The notes: generated by a model not told the origin, from the sequence alone. 64,000 bases of DNA from PUPG01 sp964463915 (GCA_964463915.1 CAYXEH010000002.1:1-64000); one strand, 5' to 3'. Shown: positions 42,823 through 52,567, numbered from the stretch's first letter. Numbers and translations are program-made.

Positions 42823-45450
42823 ATGATCAAACTATCCATTTTTCTCATATTGGTTTTTGGCTCCGTTCTGGCATGGTCCACAGATCATTCAGCCAAACAT
42901 TATCAGGCAACCCGATTGTCTGTGCCACCTCCTGACATAGATGGAGTTTTAGACGACGACGCCTGGGAACAAGGTGAATGGACCGGCAACTTCATTCAGT
43001 TTGAGCCCTACAACGGACGCAAACCCTCCCAACAAACATCGTTCAAAGTTTTGTATGATGACAACAACCTTTACGTGGCCATCCGGGCTTACGACAATGC
43101 TCCGGACAGCATTGTCGAACGACTGACAAGACGCGATCAGACCGAAGGAGACCATGTAGCCATTGGTTTTGACAGTTACCATGACGAGCGCACTGCTTTT
43201 GTTTTCGGCGTCAACGCAGCCGGGGTTAAGTATGATTATATAATTTCCAATGACGGGCAGAATGAGGATTACACCTGGGATCCCAACTGGTGGATACGCA
43301 CCGGCACTGATGAAAAGGGATGGATGGCTGAAATGCGCATACCGCTCAGTCAGCTCCGGTTTGAAAAAAACGGGAAAGGACTCTGGGGGGTCCAGGTCAT
43401 CAGGGAAATAAACAGATACGGAGAAACCTCTCTTTGGTCACATATTCCCATTGATACGCCCGGCATGGTACACCGGTTCGGGATCATGGGTGGCGTTAAC
43501 GGGATCGAACCACGAAGGGTTTTTGATGTGACCCCCTATGTAATTTCCTCCGCAGACAAGTATCCCTCAGTATCAGGCAATCCTTTTCTTGATGGAAGCG
43601 ACCACAATTACAAACTGGGTATGGATGCCAAAATCGGACTCAGTAACAATCTAACCATGGATGTAACCATCAACCCTGACTTTGGACAGGTAGAAGCCGA
43701 TCCTTCTCAGGTCAACCTGACAGCCTACGAAACATTTTTTGAAGAAAAGCGTCCTTTCTTCATCGAAGGGAGAAATATCAGCAGTTTTAATCTTGGCGTC
43801 GGTGAGGGGGAAAATGGCAACGACAACCTCTTCTATTCGCGGCGAATCGGCCGGCGGCCAAAAGGAAGGATACCTGTGGAGAACGGAGCACATATGGATG
43901 CCCCGGGGTTTACCGATATTCTGGGAGCGACCAAAATGACGGGCAGGACGGAAAATGGCCTTTCTGTGGCGGTTATTGATGCCGTTACCGCCGAAGAACA
44001 AGCGGAAATTGCCCTGTCGGGTGAACGTTCTTCACAAATGGTGGAACCAATGACAAATTTTTTTGTCGGAAGGCTTCAAAAGGAGTTCAATAACGGCAAC
44101 AGCATGATCGGGGGAATGTTTACCGGTGTAAATCGCCGAAACAATGACAATCTTGCAGACCAGATGCACGGTGCAGCATATTCGGGCGGGTTGGATTACA
44201 GCCATTATTTTAACGACAGGACCTGGAACCTAAGTGCAAATGCTGCCATGAGCCATGTCTCAGGCACTGAAGCAGCCATTCGTTGCACACAACGGTCATC
44301 AGCCAGATATTTCCAGCGACCCGATGCAACTCATCTGAGCATGGACTCCACAAGAACCTCCCTGACAGGAACCGGCGGTAAAATTCAACTGGCCAAAACC
44401 GGCGGAGGCCACTGGAATATTTTCTCGATCATTACCTGGAAATCTCCGCAATTCGAGATCAATGACATCGGTTACATGAGAGAGACCGATCAGGTCATCC
44501 AGGTAGTTGCAGTTAATTATCGTGAATGGGAGCCGAAAAGTTTTTACCGTTCCTATAACATTGGAGCGAACCAATACAGCATATGGAATTTTGCCGGAGA
44601 GGGTCTGATGAAGGGATGGAATCTTAATGGGTTCATCAGGTACCGGAATTACTGGACCACCAATTTCGGAATCAATTACAGTCATGATGTGGTGTCAACA
44701 AATCTCTTAAGAGGCGGTCCTGCTTTCCGGATGCCCAACCATGCAAACTCCTGGTTTGGAGCAAGTACTGACAACCGCAAAAACTTTGTGGTAAGCATCA
44801 GTGGAAACCTGGAAAGAGGCAGTAAAGCCTTCAGAAATAGTCGCAGAATAGGTCTGGGATTCACTTATCGCCCACTGGATAATCTCAACATTTCACTGAA
44901 TCCATCTTACTCCAAAAGCTCTCATTCACTGCAATATGTAAGCAGGACCAATCATGAGGAACTGCCCCGTTATTTATTTGGCCGCATCAAGCAGGAGGTC
45001 GTCAGTTTTTCATTCAGGTTGAATTTCACCCTTTTGCCTGACCTAACCCTGCAATATTGGGGTCAACCCTTTATTGCAGCAGGTCAGTATTCCGACTATA
45101 AATACATCACCAATCCGATGGCAGAAAGCTTTCAGAACCGTTACGCCCTGCTGGAGTCCGATCAGATTAAACTGACAGACGGGATCTACCAGGTAGATGA
45201 GAACCTTGACGGTAGCATTGACTACCAGTTCAGAAAACCGGATTTCAGGATGCAGGAGTTTCTTTCAAACCTGGTCCTCCGCTGGGAATACAACCCCGGC
45301 TCATCCATTCACCTTGTATGGAGCCAGAGCCGTTCAGAATTTGCGCAAAATGGAGACTTGCACGATGGAAACAGTATGGATGACCTTCTTTCTATTGAAG
45401 CACACAATACCTTCCTGATCAAGATGACCTATCGTATTGGTATGAGATGA
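42823..45450 (+). CDS. DUF5916 outer-membrane protein with CBM9-like domain
   Basis: An 875-residue secreted protein. A signal peptide (about 1-18, IKLSIFLILVFGSVLAW) is followed by a carbohydrate-binding family 9-like domain (about 30-210: PPDIDGVLDDDAWEQG, KVLYDDNNLYVAIRAYD, GWMAEMRIPLSQLRFE). The DUF5916 region then runs on with the hallmark NPDFGQVEADPSQVNLTAYE and EEKRPFFIEGR, and the rest is a beta-barrel. The family is common in Bacteroidota outer membranes, with no proven function. The frame opens at TTG 42793; ATG 42823 starts the signal peptide and is used. It is monocistronic with its own terminator. Confidence 0.9.
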   Translation: MIKLSIFLILVFGSVLAWSTDHSAKHYQATRLSVPPPDIDGVLDDDAWEQGEWTGNFIQFEPYNGRKPSQQTSFKVLYDDNNLYVAIRAYDNAPDSIVERLTRRDQTEGDHVAIGFDSYHDERTAFVFGVNAAGVKYDYIISNDGQNEDYTWDPNWWIRTGTDEKGWMAEMRIPLSQLRFEKNGKGLWGVQVIREINRYGETSLWSHIPIDTPGMVHRFGIMGGVNGIEPRRVFDVTPYVISSADKYPSVSGNPFLDGSDHNYKLGMDAKIGLSNNLTMDVTINPDFGQVEADPSQVNLTAYETFFEEKRPFFIEGRNISSFNLGVGEGENGNDNLFYSRRIGRRPKGRIPVENGAHMDAPGFTDILGATKMTGRTENGLSVAVIDAVTAEEQAEIALSGERSSQMVEPMTNFFVGRLQKEFNNGNSMIGGMFTGVNRRNNDNLADQMHGAAYSGGLDYSHYFNDRTWNLSANAAMSHVSGTEAAIRCTQRSSARYFQRPDATHLSMDSTRTSLTGTGGKIQLAKTGGGHWNIFSIITWKSPQFEINDIGYMRETDQVIQVVAVNYREWEPKSFYRSYNIGANQYSIWNFAGEGLMKGWNLNGFIRYRNYWTTNFGINYSHDVVSTNLLRGGPAFRMPNHANSWFGASTDNRKNFVVSISGNLERGSKAFRNSRRIGLGFTYRPLDNLNISLNPSYSKSSHSLQYVSRTNHEELPRYLFGRIKQEVVSFSFRLNFTLLPDLTLQYWGQPFIAAGQYSDYKYITNPMAESFQNRYALLESDQIKLTDGIYQVDENLDGSIDYQFRKPDFRMQEFLSNLVLRWEYNPGSSIHLVWSQSRSEFAQNGDLHDGNSMDDLLSIEAHNTFLIKMTYRIGMR

Positions 45451-45466
45451 GATAAGATACCAATAC
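45434..45466 (+). repeat. Inverted repeat spanning the DUF5916 stop codon
   Basis: GTATTGGTAT (45434-45443) and ATACCAATAC (45457-45466) are perfect inverted copies; the TGA stop lies in the 13-base loop. There is no T-run after it, so it is more a 3'-end hairpin than a terminator. Confidence 0.5.
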
Positions 45467-45549
45467 AGTAATCGTACATGGTATTTCTACCTTATTGATA
45501 TATTTTTCAGATCCCGCAATCACATCTGATCCGTATTCTCGTGGTAAAT

Positions 45550-45586
45550 TTCCACCTGGCCGCTGGCTGGGTGGAATATTTTTTAT
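45550..45586 (+). terminator. Intrinsic terminator after DUF5916 gene
   Basis: TTCCACC (45550-45556) pairs with GGTGGAA (45570-45576) and is followed by TATTTTTTAT. It sits 100 bases after the stop and about 60 before the AOR gene start. Confidence 0.6.
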
Positions 45587-45587
45587 A

Positions 45588-45606
45588 ATTTAACCGGAAG
45601 TTAAAT
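45588..45606. promoter_or_regulatory. ATTTAAC inverted repeat upstream of AOR gene
   Basis: ATTTAAC and GTTAAAT flank a five-base spacer, ending 37 bases ahead of the AOR start. It may be an operator; it is short and AT-rich, so chance is possible. Confidence 0.3.
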
Positions 45607-45642
45607 ATATCGGTCTTTGCCTCCGAAGAAAAACACTGACAT

Positions 45643-47532
45643 ATGGAAAACAACGGGAAAGAGAACCTGCGGGTACTGATGATCGACGCATCCAACGGAT
45701 ATTACCGGATCAACCGTTACCCTGTAGGACCATTTTTTGGCCCGGTGGACCTGGGCATCCACCTTGCCCACAAACACAATAGCCTGAATGTGGGGGCGGG
45801 CCTGCTGGCCGGCTCCATTTTCCCGGGATCTAACAGGCTCATCTTCAGCGGAATCTCACCTTCATGGCATGGATTCTTTATTTCCTCCATGGGCGGTGCG
45901 GGCCTTGTATTTGACAATCTGGGGGTCAACATGTTTTCCATCATCGGAAAGGCTGAGAAACCTTCCATTCTTTACCTGAACCGTAATCATGGCGAGGAAG
46001 TGGAAGTGGAACTTCACCCGGCAGATCCTCTGCGTGTCTGGGAAACAGGAAGAGGCGGTGTATATGGAGTGATGCAGTATGCCCTGGATCATTTTGCCTC
46101 CGGGTATGAGAAGGAACCCAGGGTGCTGGCAGTGGGCCCCGCGGCCCTTTATACCGACAACGGGGCCATCGGATCCGCACCGGTCAAACGGGGTGAGTTA
46201 ACAGCCGTGGACTGTTGGGCCGGGAGAGGTGGTTTTGGCACCAAACTTTTGAAACAGCATAACATTGTCGGGATCATCTATGGTGGCACATGGGTGGACG
46301 AGGATTTTCGTGATCGCAAGGTAGCCGACCAGTGGTTCCACGACAGGTATGAGAAAAAGATGGCTGCCAAAGACCTGGAAGCCACCACCAAATACCGTTA
46401 TGATCCGGCCTTTAATACCGGAGGTACGTTCGGAGTCAATTTTGCCACCATGTCGGAACGCATCATCGCCTTTAACTACCGGACCCTGTATATGAGCAAA
46501 GCGGAGCGTCTTGACCTGCACAAACGTTTTATTGTGGATCACTACCTCAGGCAATTCAACGAGGAAACCATCGAAACCAAACAACAAAAAAACTGTGGGG
46601 AGCCCTGCGTGGCAGTGTGTAAGAAAATGCACAACCATTTCAAGAAGGATTATGAACCCTACCAGACCATGGGGCCGCTTTGCGGCGTATTTGATCAGCG
46701 GGCTGCCGAACTGCTGAACGGCAAAGCAGACGCCTACGGATTCGATGCCATTTCCGTTGGAGGTGTGCTTGCCTGGCTAATGGAATGCATGGTCGACGAC
46801 CTGATCAAGCCGGAAGAACTGGGTGTCAAAGCAAAACCGAAGTTTTCCCCGGAGAATTTTGATGTGGTCAAAGATTCAATGCACAACGCGCAGATCGGGG
46901 CAGCTTTACTGGATGAAATGGTCAGGGAAAACGGCAAAATTGACCTCTCACTGGGCGCCCGGAAGCTAGCCAGGCACATCTCCCGTGAGAAAGGGGTGGG
47001 CGTAATGGACCGTTTCATGCATATCGGGTTCGCCCGGCAGGGATGGATGGTGCCCAACCAGTACTGGACACCCGGAGTTCTCTCGCCCATGGCCATCATG
47101 GGAAAATATTACATGGTCTATGGTAAGGAATTTATTCCGCCCCGCGAATTGGGCCGGCAAAATGCTGCCAGAATGATCCGGGAACTGATGATGGACAACC
47201 TTGGCTTCTGTCGTTTCCACCGTGCCTGGGCAGAGGAGATCATGCCGGATGTCATGGAAAAGCTGTACGGAAAACGGGATGAGTTCATCCAAAAACTAAA
47301 ACTTACCGCAACCCGGATCAACAGCAGGAATGCCTCTATCTTTTGGGAATCGGAACGGAATGTGGATTTTGTATATCATTTTCTGAAGAAAAAAGCTGTG
47401 GAAGACGGCGTGGATGACCCGGCGCTTGATCAATGGATCAAAGCCTTCGAGAAAGACAAGTTCGAAGCTGCACTGGATTTCTGGTATGAGATCCACAAGG
47501 GGATCCACGAAAGTCTGCGGGAATTTCATTAA
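45643..47532 (+). CDS. Aldehyde:ferredoxin oxidoreductase (tungsten type)
   Basis: A 629-residue tungstopterin enzyme that oxidises aldehydes to acids with ferredoxin, or the reverse. The N-terminal AOR domain (about 8-215) is followed by the two helical domains. The [4Fe-4S] ligands are Cys318, Cys322, Cys326 (NCGEPCVAVC) and Cys523 (GFCRFH). The first pair is spaced C-x3-C rather than the C-x2-C of the Pyrococcus enzyme, so it belongs to a variant branch. Pterin-binding features such as GRGGFGTKLL and AYGFDAISVGG are present. The enzyme is cytoplasmic and implies an anaerobic or microaerobic lifestyle; no tungstate transporter or cofactor gene is adjacent. Confidence 0.9.
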   Translation: MENNGKENLRVLMIDASNGYYRINRYPVGPFFGPVDLGIHLAHKHNSLNVGAGLLAGSIFPGSNRLIFSGISPSWHGFFISSMGGAGLVFDNLGVNMFSIIGKAEKPSILYLNRNHGEEVEVELHPADPLRVWETGRGGVYGVMQYALDHFASGYEKEPRVLAVGPAALYTDNGAIGSAPVKRGELTAVDCWAGRGGFGTKLLKQHNIVGIIYGGTWVDEDFRDRKVADQWFHDRYEKKMAAKDLEATTKYRYDPAFNTGGTFGVNFATMSERIIAFNYRTLYMSKAERLDLHKRFIVDHYLRQFNEETIETKQQKNCGEPCVAVCKKMHNHFKKDYEPYQTMGPLCGVFDQRAAELLNGKADAYGFDAISVGGVLAWLMECMVDDLIKPEELGVKAKPKFSPENFDVVKDSMHNAQIGAALLDEMVRENGKIDLSLGARKLARHISREKGVGVMDRFMHIGFARQGWMVPNQYWTPGVLSPMAIMGKYYMVYGKEFIPPRELGRQNAARMIRELMMDNLGFCRFHRAWAEEIMPDVMEKLYGKRDEFIQKLKLTATRINSRNASIFWESERNVDFVYHFLKKKAVEDGVDDPALDQWIKAFEKDKFEAALDFWYEIHKGIHESLREFH

Positions 47533-47604
47533 GTCTGACATTATGAATGTATACGTTGCCTGTATTTTGCCATAAGATGAACAGTACACTGCAAACAGCC
47601 AGAC

Positions 47605-48162
47605 ATGAGTAATACAAATGCCCCAATAAGCCCAGGCATATCAAACCTTGAGATCGTTCCGGCCACAGCCGGAGATGCCCATGTCCTGGCACAAATCGGC
47701 CGGCAAACCTTTCACGAAACGTTTTGCGACACCAATACGGAGGAAAACCTGGAACGTTACCTGGAAATAAATTTCAACCCCGGCCGGATCAAAGAAGAAC
47801 TGAGTCATCCCGACTCCCTGTTTTTCCTGGCCCGGATTGATGGTCAGGTGGCCGGCTACCTGAAAGTAAATACCGGTGAGGCTCAGACAGAACCACAAGA
47901 AAGCAGGGCATTTGAGATCGAACGGATTTACGTAAGAAAGACCTGGTATGGGAAACAGGTCGGACAAAAGCTCATGAACCACGCCCTGCATCTTGCCCGG
48001 GAAAAGCAATCATCCTATGTATGGCTGGGGGTCTGGGAAAGAAACTACCGGGCCATCCGGTTCTACAAAAAATATGGTTTCGAGGTGTATGACACCCATG
48101 TATTTCGCATAGGCAATGACCAACAGACCGATTACCTGATGAAACTTAAGATGCCCCTGTAA
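47605..48162 (+). CDS. GNAT-family N-acetyltransferase
   Basis: A 185-residue GNAT acetyltransferase. It has an N-terminal IVPATAGDAHVLAQIGRQTF helix pair, the acetyl-CoA-binding motif A IERIYVRKTWYGKQVGQKLMNHAL (shown in pieces as RIYVRKTW and GKQVGQKL), and motif B VWLGVWERNYRAIRFYKKYGFEV with its typical NYRAIRFYKK. The combination resembles spermidine/spermine- or PaiA-like acetyltransferases, but the substrate is not certain. It is 72 bases after the AOR gene on the same strand. Confidence 0.9.
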   Translation: MSNTNAPISPGISNLEIVPATAGDAHVLAQIGRQTFHETFCDTNTEENLERYLEINFNPGRIKEELSHPDSLFFLARIDGQVAGYLKVNTGEAQTEPQESRAFEIERIYVRKTWYGKQVGQKLMNHALHLAREKQSSYVWLGVWERNYRAIRFYKKYGFEVYDTHVFRIGNDQQTDYLMKLKMPL

Positions 48163-48455
48163 ATATTGAACGGCAATCCCAAAACACAAATACATAACCG
48201 CCGGAAACACGGAAATGCCAGCAGCAAAGCAATCCCAGGAGCAGGCCCACAACTCAACATTGCAGATCCTGCAAGACGGTAAACTTTTAAACACCTCAAA
48301 TCCTGCATCGCTCCAAAATCCTTCACCTTCCCGAAATACCTAATCTGTCCGAAAATGAACAACCATTGTTCTGCTACGAACAGGTGTTGAATACAGGGAT
48401 ATTCATAACGTTTTGCCTTAATGTTTTTTATGTTTAATGGCTTCATGTTTGATAA
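48163..48455. other. Intergenic spacer, no gene seen
   Basis: About 290 bases between the GNAT stop and the palindrome before the permease. Both strands lack a convincing reading frame; a 121-codon minus-strand frame here has no recognisable protein features. No terminator with a T-run was seen. Confidence 0.5.
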
Positions 48456-48485
48456 GTAATACACAAAAATATTTTTGTGTATTAC
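48456..48485. promoter_or_regulatory. Perfect 30-base palindrome upstream of FtsX permease
   Basis: The half-site GTAATACACAAAAAT is followed directly by its exact reverse complement, with the symmetry axis between 48470 and 48471. It ends 12 bases before the ATG at 48498. It has no spacer and is AT-rich in the centre, the layout expected for a dimeric repressor site; as RNA it could also fold over the ribosome-binding region. Confidence 0.65.
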
Positions 48486-48497
48486 AATCTTCGTCAA

Positions 48498-50915
48498 ATG
48501 ATTCTAAACAGCTTCGTTACTTTTATTCGACAAATTACCAGAGGAAATTTTTATACCATTTTCAACCTGACCGGACTGAGCATTGGAATTGCCGCATGTC
48601 TGATGATTTTTCTTTATGTAGCAGATGAACTGCGCTTTGACCGGCATCATGAAAACGCGGGTTCCGTTTACCGGCTGCTTACCCGCAATCCGAAAACCGG
48701 CAGTGCTTCGGCCATTCAAAGGGGAGTGATGTATGACTACCTGGATGGGCACTTACCCGGTGTAGAGAAAATGGGCCGGATCCTTTATACTAAGAGAACC
48801 TTCTCAACCCCTGAAGAGGAGCCATTCGAAGAAGATGGATTCTATGCCATCGATCCGGAGATCCTGGATATCCTGACTTTTGAGTTCATTCAGGGGGATC
48901 CTTCAACAGCACTGTCTTCACCCAATTCATTAATACTGACAAAACCAACAGCGGAAAAGTATTTTGGAAACACTGATCCCATTGGGAAAACACTGGTAAT
49001 GGACAACGACCACACCTTTTTGGTCACTGCTGTTATTGACCCCTTTCCCGACCAGTCACATCTAAAGTTCAACATGCTGGCACCCATGGAGATCGTCGAG
49101 TCCATTAACCCGTCTGCCCTGACCAACTGGGGCCACAGTGGCATGTATTATTATATGCAATTAGAGTCAGACACGGATCCTGAACTGGTGGCCGAACGAA
49201 CACAGAGCCTGGTTTGGGAGGCCAATGAAAACTTCCGCGACCGCTTGTTCTTTAAACTGCAACCTTTGCTGGATATCAGGCTCCACGCTGCCTCAGTGTC
49301 ATGGGATATCGCCCGCAAGGGAGATATCACCACCGTCAGAATTTTTTTCATCGCTGCACTGCTAATATTGTTTCTGGCAGGATTTAACTTTGTAAACCTG
49401 ACTACGGCAGGTGCAATCCGAAGGGGGAAAGAGATCGGAATGCGAAAAATCCTTGGTGCCGACCGCAGACAGCTCATCCGGCGCTTTCTGTCTGAAACCT
49501 TCATCATTACTCTGTTTGCAGCCTTCCTGGCGCTGCTGCTGGTTGAATTGTTCCTGCCGGTAATGAATAATCTTACCGGCAAGAATCTTTCGCAACAATT
49601 TTTTTCTGACCCCTCATTCATTATTGCCGTTACGGGGATGATCATCTCAATTACCCTGGTTGCCGGCATTTACCCCGCCATAATGATGTCACGGTTCAGG
49701 GCAGTCACAGTGGCCCGGGGAGGAAATGTCCTGTCAAACCTCAAAGGCCTGCGCAACAAAAAATTTCAATTGCGGCTACGGCAAATATTGCTGATGGGGC
49801 AATTTGCCATTTCCACTGCACTAATTGCAGGCACCCTGATGATCTACCTTCAGATGCAGTTCATTTCGAATCGCCACCAGGGGTATGAAAGCGAAGGGTT
49901 ACTTGCTGTGCAGAATGCCCTCGATGAGCAGGGGCCCGGGCGGGCCAAATGGCTCAGGGAAAAGCTCCTCCAACATCCCGACGTTCAAAGTGTCAGCCTC
50001 ACCCATAACATACCACCGGTTACTCCATCCAATTATTCAAACTTCGGGTACGAATCTGCTGACGGACCGGAAACGCTCAATGCAGCAATGATATCATGCG
50101 ATGAGAGTTATTTCAGTACAATGAATACCAGGGTAATCAAAGGCCGTGATTTTTCATCCGACATGCATACCGATGCAACTTCAGCCACCATCATTAACCG
50201 GGAAGCAGCAAGAGTTATGGGGATCGACGATCCCCTGGGTATGTTCATTGATGGTTTTTATGACGGGGAGACCAGGGAGGTGATCGGCGTCGTGGAAAAC
50301 ATCCATTTCAGTTCACTGCACGAGAAAGTCGAGCCCCTGGTTTTCTTTATCAGCGAAGAACAATATCCCCAAAACTGGTTCAATTTGCTGATCCGTTACA
50401 ATCCGGGGGCCACAACAAGCGTGGCTGGCACCCTGGAAGACCTATGGGAACAGGAAGCCCCGCATTGGCCGCTAAGGCATGAGTTTGTCGACCAGCAATT
50501 AAGCCTGCAGTACCAGGACGAACGAAGGGTGATGCTCGTGGTGGCAGCATTTGCAGGCCTTGCCATTATACTTTCACTACTGGGGCTGACCGGGCTGGCG
50601 ATTTTTTCCGCCATCAGCCGCATCAAGGAAATTGGTATCCGAAAGGTGCTGGGGGCCTCTGTTCCCACGATTATCCGTTCCATGACCGGGGAATTCGGCC
50701 TCATGGTAATTATATCAAACCTTATTGCTCTTCCGGTGGCCTGGCTGTTTATGAACCGCTGGCTTGATAATTTCGCTTATCAGATAGACCTCAGCTGGTG
50801 GATGCTGGCCATCCCGGCTATGGCCATATACCTAATCGCTGTTTTGGTAGTCGGTATGATCTCATGGAAGGCGGCCAACCTAAATCCGGTGGTGACCTTA
50901 CGAAATTCTGAATAG
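48498..50915 (+). CDS. FtsX/MacB-type ABC permease (orphan)
   Basis: An 805-residue inner-membrane protein with two MacB_PCD-FtsX units, the plan of Bacteroidota ABC permeases. An N-terminal helix (about 16-38) precedes a periplasmic domain; FtsX helices follow at about 275-400 (GKEIGMRKILGADRRQLIRRF) and at the C-terminus about 675-800 (RIKEIGIRKVLGASVPTIIRSM). No ATPase gene is adjacent. The open frame begins at GTG 48477 inside the palindrome; ATG 48498 is preferred. Likely exports a lipoprotein, peptide or toxic compound, or acts in signalling; the substrate is unknown. Confidence 0.9.
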   Translation: MILNSFVTFIRQITRGNFYTIFNLTGLSIGIAACLMIFLYVADELRFDRHHENAGSVYRLLTRNPKTGSASAIQRGVMYDYLDGHLPGVEKMGRILYTKRTFSTPEEEPFEEDGFYAIDPEILDILTFEFIQGDPSTALSSPNSLILTKPTAEKYFGNTDPIGKTLVMDNDHTFLVTAVIDPFPDQSHLKFNMLAPMEIVESINPSALTNWGHSGMYYYMQLESDTDPELVAERTQSLVWEANENFRDRLFFKLQPLLDIRLHAASVSWDIARKGDITTVRIFFIAALLILFLAGFNFVNLTTAGAIRRGKEIGMRKILGADRRQLIRRFLSETFIITLFAAFLALLLVELFLPVMNNLTGKNLSQQFFSDPSFIIAVTGMIISITLVAGIYPAIMMSRFRAVTVARGGNVLSNLKGLRNKKFQLRLRQILLMGQFAISTALIAGTLMIYLQMQFISNRHQGYESEGLLAVQNALDEQGPGRAKWLREKLLQHPDVQSVSLTHNIPPVTPSNYSNFGYESADGPETLNAAMISCDESYFSTMNTRVIKGRDFSSDMHTDATSATIINREAARVMGIDDPLGMFIDGFYDGETREVIGVVENIHFSSLHEKVEPLVFFISEEQYPQNWFNLLIRYNPGATTSVAGTLEDLWEQEAPHWPLRHEFVDQQLSLQYQDERRVMLVVAAFAGLAIILSLLGLTGLAIFSAISRIKEIGIRKVLGASVPTIIRSMTGEFGLMVIISNLIALPVAWLFMNRWLDNFAYQIDLSWWMLAIPAMAIYLIAVLVVGMISWKAANLNPVVTLRNSE

Positions 50916-51037
50916 ATACCGGTATTTTGCGCTCATGTCCAAACGGTTACAGCCCCTGGTCGCCAGCCGCGCCTGACCGGCTAACAGTTTACGCACACGG
51001 ATTCCTGGTTTTTGCGCGGCACACCATACAACGCCTG

Positions 51038-52312
51038 TTAATCTGCGGAGCCGGCAGCTGACTTCCCGGCCAGCCAGCCGGTAGAAAATGCGATCTGGAG
51101 ATTGAACCCGCCGGTATCGGCATCCAGGTCAATGACCTCTCCGGCAAAATAGAGGTTCTTTACCAGTTTGGACTCCATGGTACGGGAATTGATCTCTGCT
51201 GTCGACACACCCCCGGCAGTAACGATGGCTTCTTTGAATCCGGGATGCCCTGTTACCCGAAAACGGAAGTCTTTCATCAGCAGCATGGTTTTCCGGCGAT
51301 CTTTCGCGCCCATCTGGTTGCAGAGCTTTTTTCCGTCAATATTGAGCAAATCAAGGAATACCGGGATGAGCTTGGAGGGAAGCCACAACCTGAATACATT
51401 CTCGATCTGTTTCTTCCCGTGATTGTCCAGGTCACGCAGCAGCCGGGCATCCAGCTTTTTTTCATCCAGGGCTGGCTTCAGGTCTATTCCAATCTCCACC
51501 TGGTGGCCCTCAGACATTGCCTGCACCACCTGCCTGCTCAGTGTAAGAATAATGGGTCCTGTCAGCCCGTAATGGGCAAACATCAGTTCTCCGAACTCCT
51601 CCCCTTTTTTTTTGCCATTTGTCCACATAACCGCTCTGACATTCTTCAGCCCGAGCCCCTGAAGCCTGCCTGCCACATCTCCTGCCGTTACCAGTGGAAC
51701 CAATGCAGGCTGCGCATCAGTAATCCGGTGTCCGGCCTGACGGGCCAGTGCATAACCCTCACCGGCCGAACCCGTGGCGGGATAGGATTTCCCCCCGGTA
51801 CAAATAACCACGCTCCCGGCAAAATATTCCTGGCTTTCACTTCCGCGGGAAACCCTTACACCACGAACATGACCGTCTTTCATTAACAGGTCGGTTACTC
51901 TTACATTGTATACCACTTGTATATGATTGTTCCCCATCCAGTCTTTCAGGGCTTCCACCACATCCCCTGCCCGGTTGCTTACCGGAAAAACGCGCTTCCC
52001 CCGTTCCGTGGTGGTCTCCACGCCTCTGTCATGTAAAATCTTCAGGATATCTCCGGTAAAAAAAGAATGAAAGGCATGTTTCAAAAAACGACCATTGGGA
52101 TAGATATGACGATAATAATCAGAAGGAGGTGCATCATGGGTGATATTACAGCGGCCTTTGCCGGTGATCAACAACTTGCGTCCTGCCCGTTCCATCTTCT
52201 CCACCAATAATACCCGGGCCCCGGCGCGGGAGGCCCGGCCGGCTGCGATCAGCCCCGAAGCACCGGCGCCGATAACAATCACATCAAAAGATGAAGCTGT
52301 TTGATTTTTCAC
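51038..52312 (-). CDS. HI0933-family NAD(P)/FAD-dependent oxidoreductase
   Basis: A 424-residue flavoprotein of the HI0933/YhiN family. The FAD-binding start is IVIGAGASGLIAAGRASRAGARVLLVEK in pieces (GAGASGLIAA, LLVEK), followed by the family-specific GRKLLITGKGRCNITHD and later ICTGGKSYPATGSAGEGYALA and FAGEVIDLDADTGGFNLQIAFSTGWLAG. The physiological reaction is unknown for the family. The start is GTG at 52312; no better in-frame ATG is evident. An intrinsic terminator-like hairpin lies upstream on the same strand. Confidence 0.9.
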   Translation of the reverse strand: MKNQTASSFDVIVIGAGASGLIAAGRASRAGARVLLVEKMERAGRKLLITGKGRCNITHDAPPSDYYRHIYPNGRFLKHAFHSFFTGDILKILHDRGVETTTERGKRVFPVSNRAGDVVEALKDWMGNNHIQVVYNVRVTDLLMKDGHVRGVRVSRGSESQEYFAGSVVICTGGKSYPATGSAGEGYALARQAGHRITDAQPALVPLVTAGDVAGRLQGLGLKNVRAVMWTNGKKKGEEFGELMFAHYGLTGPIILTLSRQVVQAMSEGHQVEIGIDLKPALDEKKLDARLLRDLDNHGKKQIENVFRLWLPSKLIPVFLDLLNIDGKKLCNQMGAKDRRKTMLLMKDFRFRVTGHPGFKEAIVTAGGVSTAEINSRTMESKLVKNLYFAGEVIDLDADTGGFNLQIAFSTGWLAGKSAAGSAD

Positions 52313-52396
52313 TGAATGGTCAGGGTTTGGTTGGCAGAGAACAAAATTAGCACAATATTTTTACACATTCCGGCAGTTCCGTTATAGATATTCCGC

Positions 52397-52423
52397 AAAA
52401 AAATCCCATCTTGCATGATGGGA
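52397..52423 (-). terminator. Minus-strand terminator in the leader of the HI0933 gene
   Basis: Read on the minus strand: TCCCATC, loop ATGCAA, GATGGGA, then seven T. It ends about 85 bases upstream of the HI0933 gene and no minus-strand gene precedes it, so it may be a transcription attenuator or the end of a short RNA. Confidence 0.55.
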
Positions 52424-52567
52424 GCAACCAAAGGGGTCCCATAAAGGATAATAACAACGAAAGGGCAGCTCAATTTACAAACGGACATAGAGCTTTCGAA
52501 TTATCGGCAAACAATCTGATATATTATTTCGGGAGCGGTGGCGGGAAGATCATAAAGCAAAAGAAAC

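Noticed and set aside
48132..48497. 121-codon minus-strand frame in the spacer before the FtsX permease
   Set aside because: Overlaps the GNAT 3' end and the palindrome; no family features and no ribosome-binding site.
51245..51886. 213-codon plus-strand frame
   Set aside because: Antisense to the HI0933-family gene, whose FAD motifs are intact.
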